DNA of 64,000 bases from Moritella sp. 5. GTDB taxonomy: Bacteria; Pseudomonadota; Gammaproteobacteria; Enterobacterales; Moritellaceae. A program made the translations under genes and the position numbers. The stretch lies in contig NZ_CP056122.1 in NCBI RefSeq assembly GCF_018219455.1, positions 2,170,001 to 2,234,000 of the forward strand, written 5' to 3'. Numbering within the stretch: the first letter of the stretch is position 1; each line of letters starts with the position of its first letter. The notes beneath the pieces were generated by a model, which saw only the letters and a program-made list of their open reading frames with translations, was not told where the DNA came from and made no database searches. Shown one piece after another: positions 63,942 to 64,000 of this stretch.

Positions 63942-63998
63942 TTATAAAACTTTTAGTACTAAACCGTTTAGATAATAACCTTCTGGATAGAAGCTAGC
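63942..63998 (-). CDS. 3' end of a gene continuing beyond the window (partial)
   Basis: The minus-strand frame is open from the window edge to TAA at 63942-63944 and ends FYPEGYYLNGLVLKVL. It is followed by a strong terminator at 63857-63902, which supports a real gene end. The family cannot be recognised from 18 residues. Confidence 0.5.
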   Translation of the reverse strand, partial: ASFYPEGYYLNGLVLKVL

Positions 63999-64000
63999 CG

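Noticed and set aside
1-64000. tRNA, rRNA, CRISPR arrays, prophage or integrase genes
   Set aside because: I looked for conserved tRNA and rRNA segments, spaced repeats and recombinase motifs and found none I could support.

Overview
The window looks like chromosomal DNA of a cold-adapted or marine gammaproteobacterium close to the Vibrionales/Alteromonadales border. A Moritella-like genome is my best guess, and this is an inference from gene content. The DNA is AT-rich with short intergenic gaps and many hairpin terminators. Supporting content includes a complete norspermidine (carboxynorspermidine) operon as in vibrios, an Nrf nitrite ammonification system, a type I lipase with its foldase, GlyGly-CTERM protein sorting, a ToxR-like regulator pair and a large chemoreceptor cluster. 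I see no rRNA, tRNA, CRISPR array, phage or transposase gene.

Layout. 0-4.7 kb: yjjX, a Fur-box-preceded cysteine-rich small protein, a divergent EamA exporter/MocR regulator pair, and a dihydrolipoamide-dehydrogenase-like protein that has lost its FAD and disulfide motifs. 4.8-12.3 kb: the nrf system, arranged unusually as nrfG facing nrfA convergently, with nrfBCDEF divergent from nrfA. 12.6-14.4 kb: lipase and lipase foldase. 14.5-21.5 kb: LysR/EamA pair, a small lipoprotein, a large secreted M36-type metalloprotease, and a DUF368 undecaprenyl-phosphate translocase. 21.8-26 kb: a sphingomyelinase-like phosphodiesterase overlapping a second, divergent lipase-foldase-like gene, then a phosphodiesterase fused to hemopexin repeats.

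26-41 kb is a patchwork accessory region. It holds an MBL-fold enzyme bracketed by diverged direct repeats, an acyltransferase, RhtB/LysE exporters, a 5'-truncated XRE-cupin regulator, a MITE-like pair of inverted repeats, a lipoprotein lipase, and an overlapping ToxR-like/ToxS-like pair. It also holds a decayed duplicate of the alkC 3' end, SUKH and DUF6968 immunity-like genes, RidA, AlkC, and 1.1 kb of gene debris. 41.1-44.5 kb is a toxin-like locus: a predicted leukocidin/VCC-like beta-barrel pore-forming protein, a small protein resembling the VvhB/VCC pro-domain chaperone, and a convergent second sphingomyelinase. 44.8-46 kb: an NTF2-like secreted protein and a VanX-like dipeptidase.

46.5-52.1 kb: the four-gene norspermidine operon (diaminobutyrate decarboxylase, carboxynorspermidine dehydrogenase, carboxynorspermidine decarboxylase, diaminobutyrate aminotransferase). 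52.2-60.7 kb: four tandem chemoreceptors, each exactly 637 residues, with dCache amino-acid-type sensor domains and almost identical signalling domains. 61-64 kb: a DsbA-like lipoprotein, a 2OG-Fe(II) oxygenase, cytidine deaminase, and the 3' end of a further gene.

The theme is extracellular attack on lipids and proteins: two lipases, two sphingomyelinase-type enzymes, a hemopexin phosphodiesterase, a pore-former and a protease. Dedicated folding partners appear three times: the classic lipase/Lif pair, a sphingomyelinase/Lif-like pair, and a pore-former/VvhB-like pair. The sphingomyelinase with a Lif-like partner is the strongest candidate for an undescribed system here.
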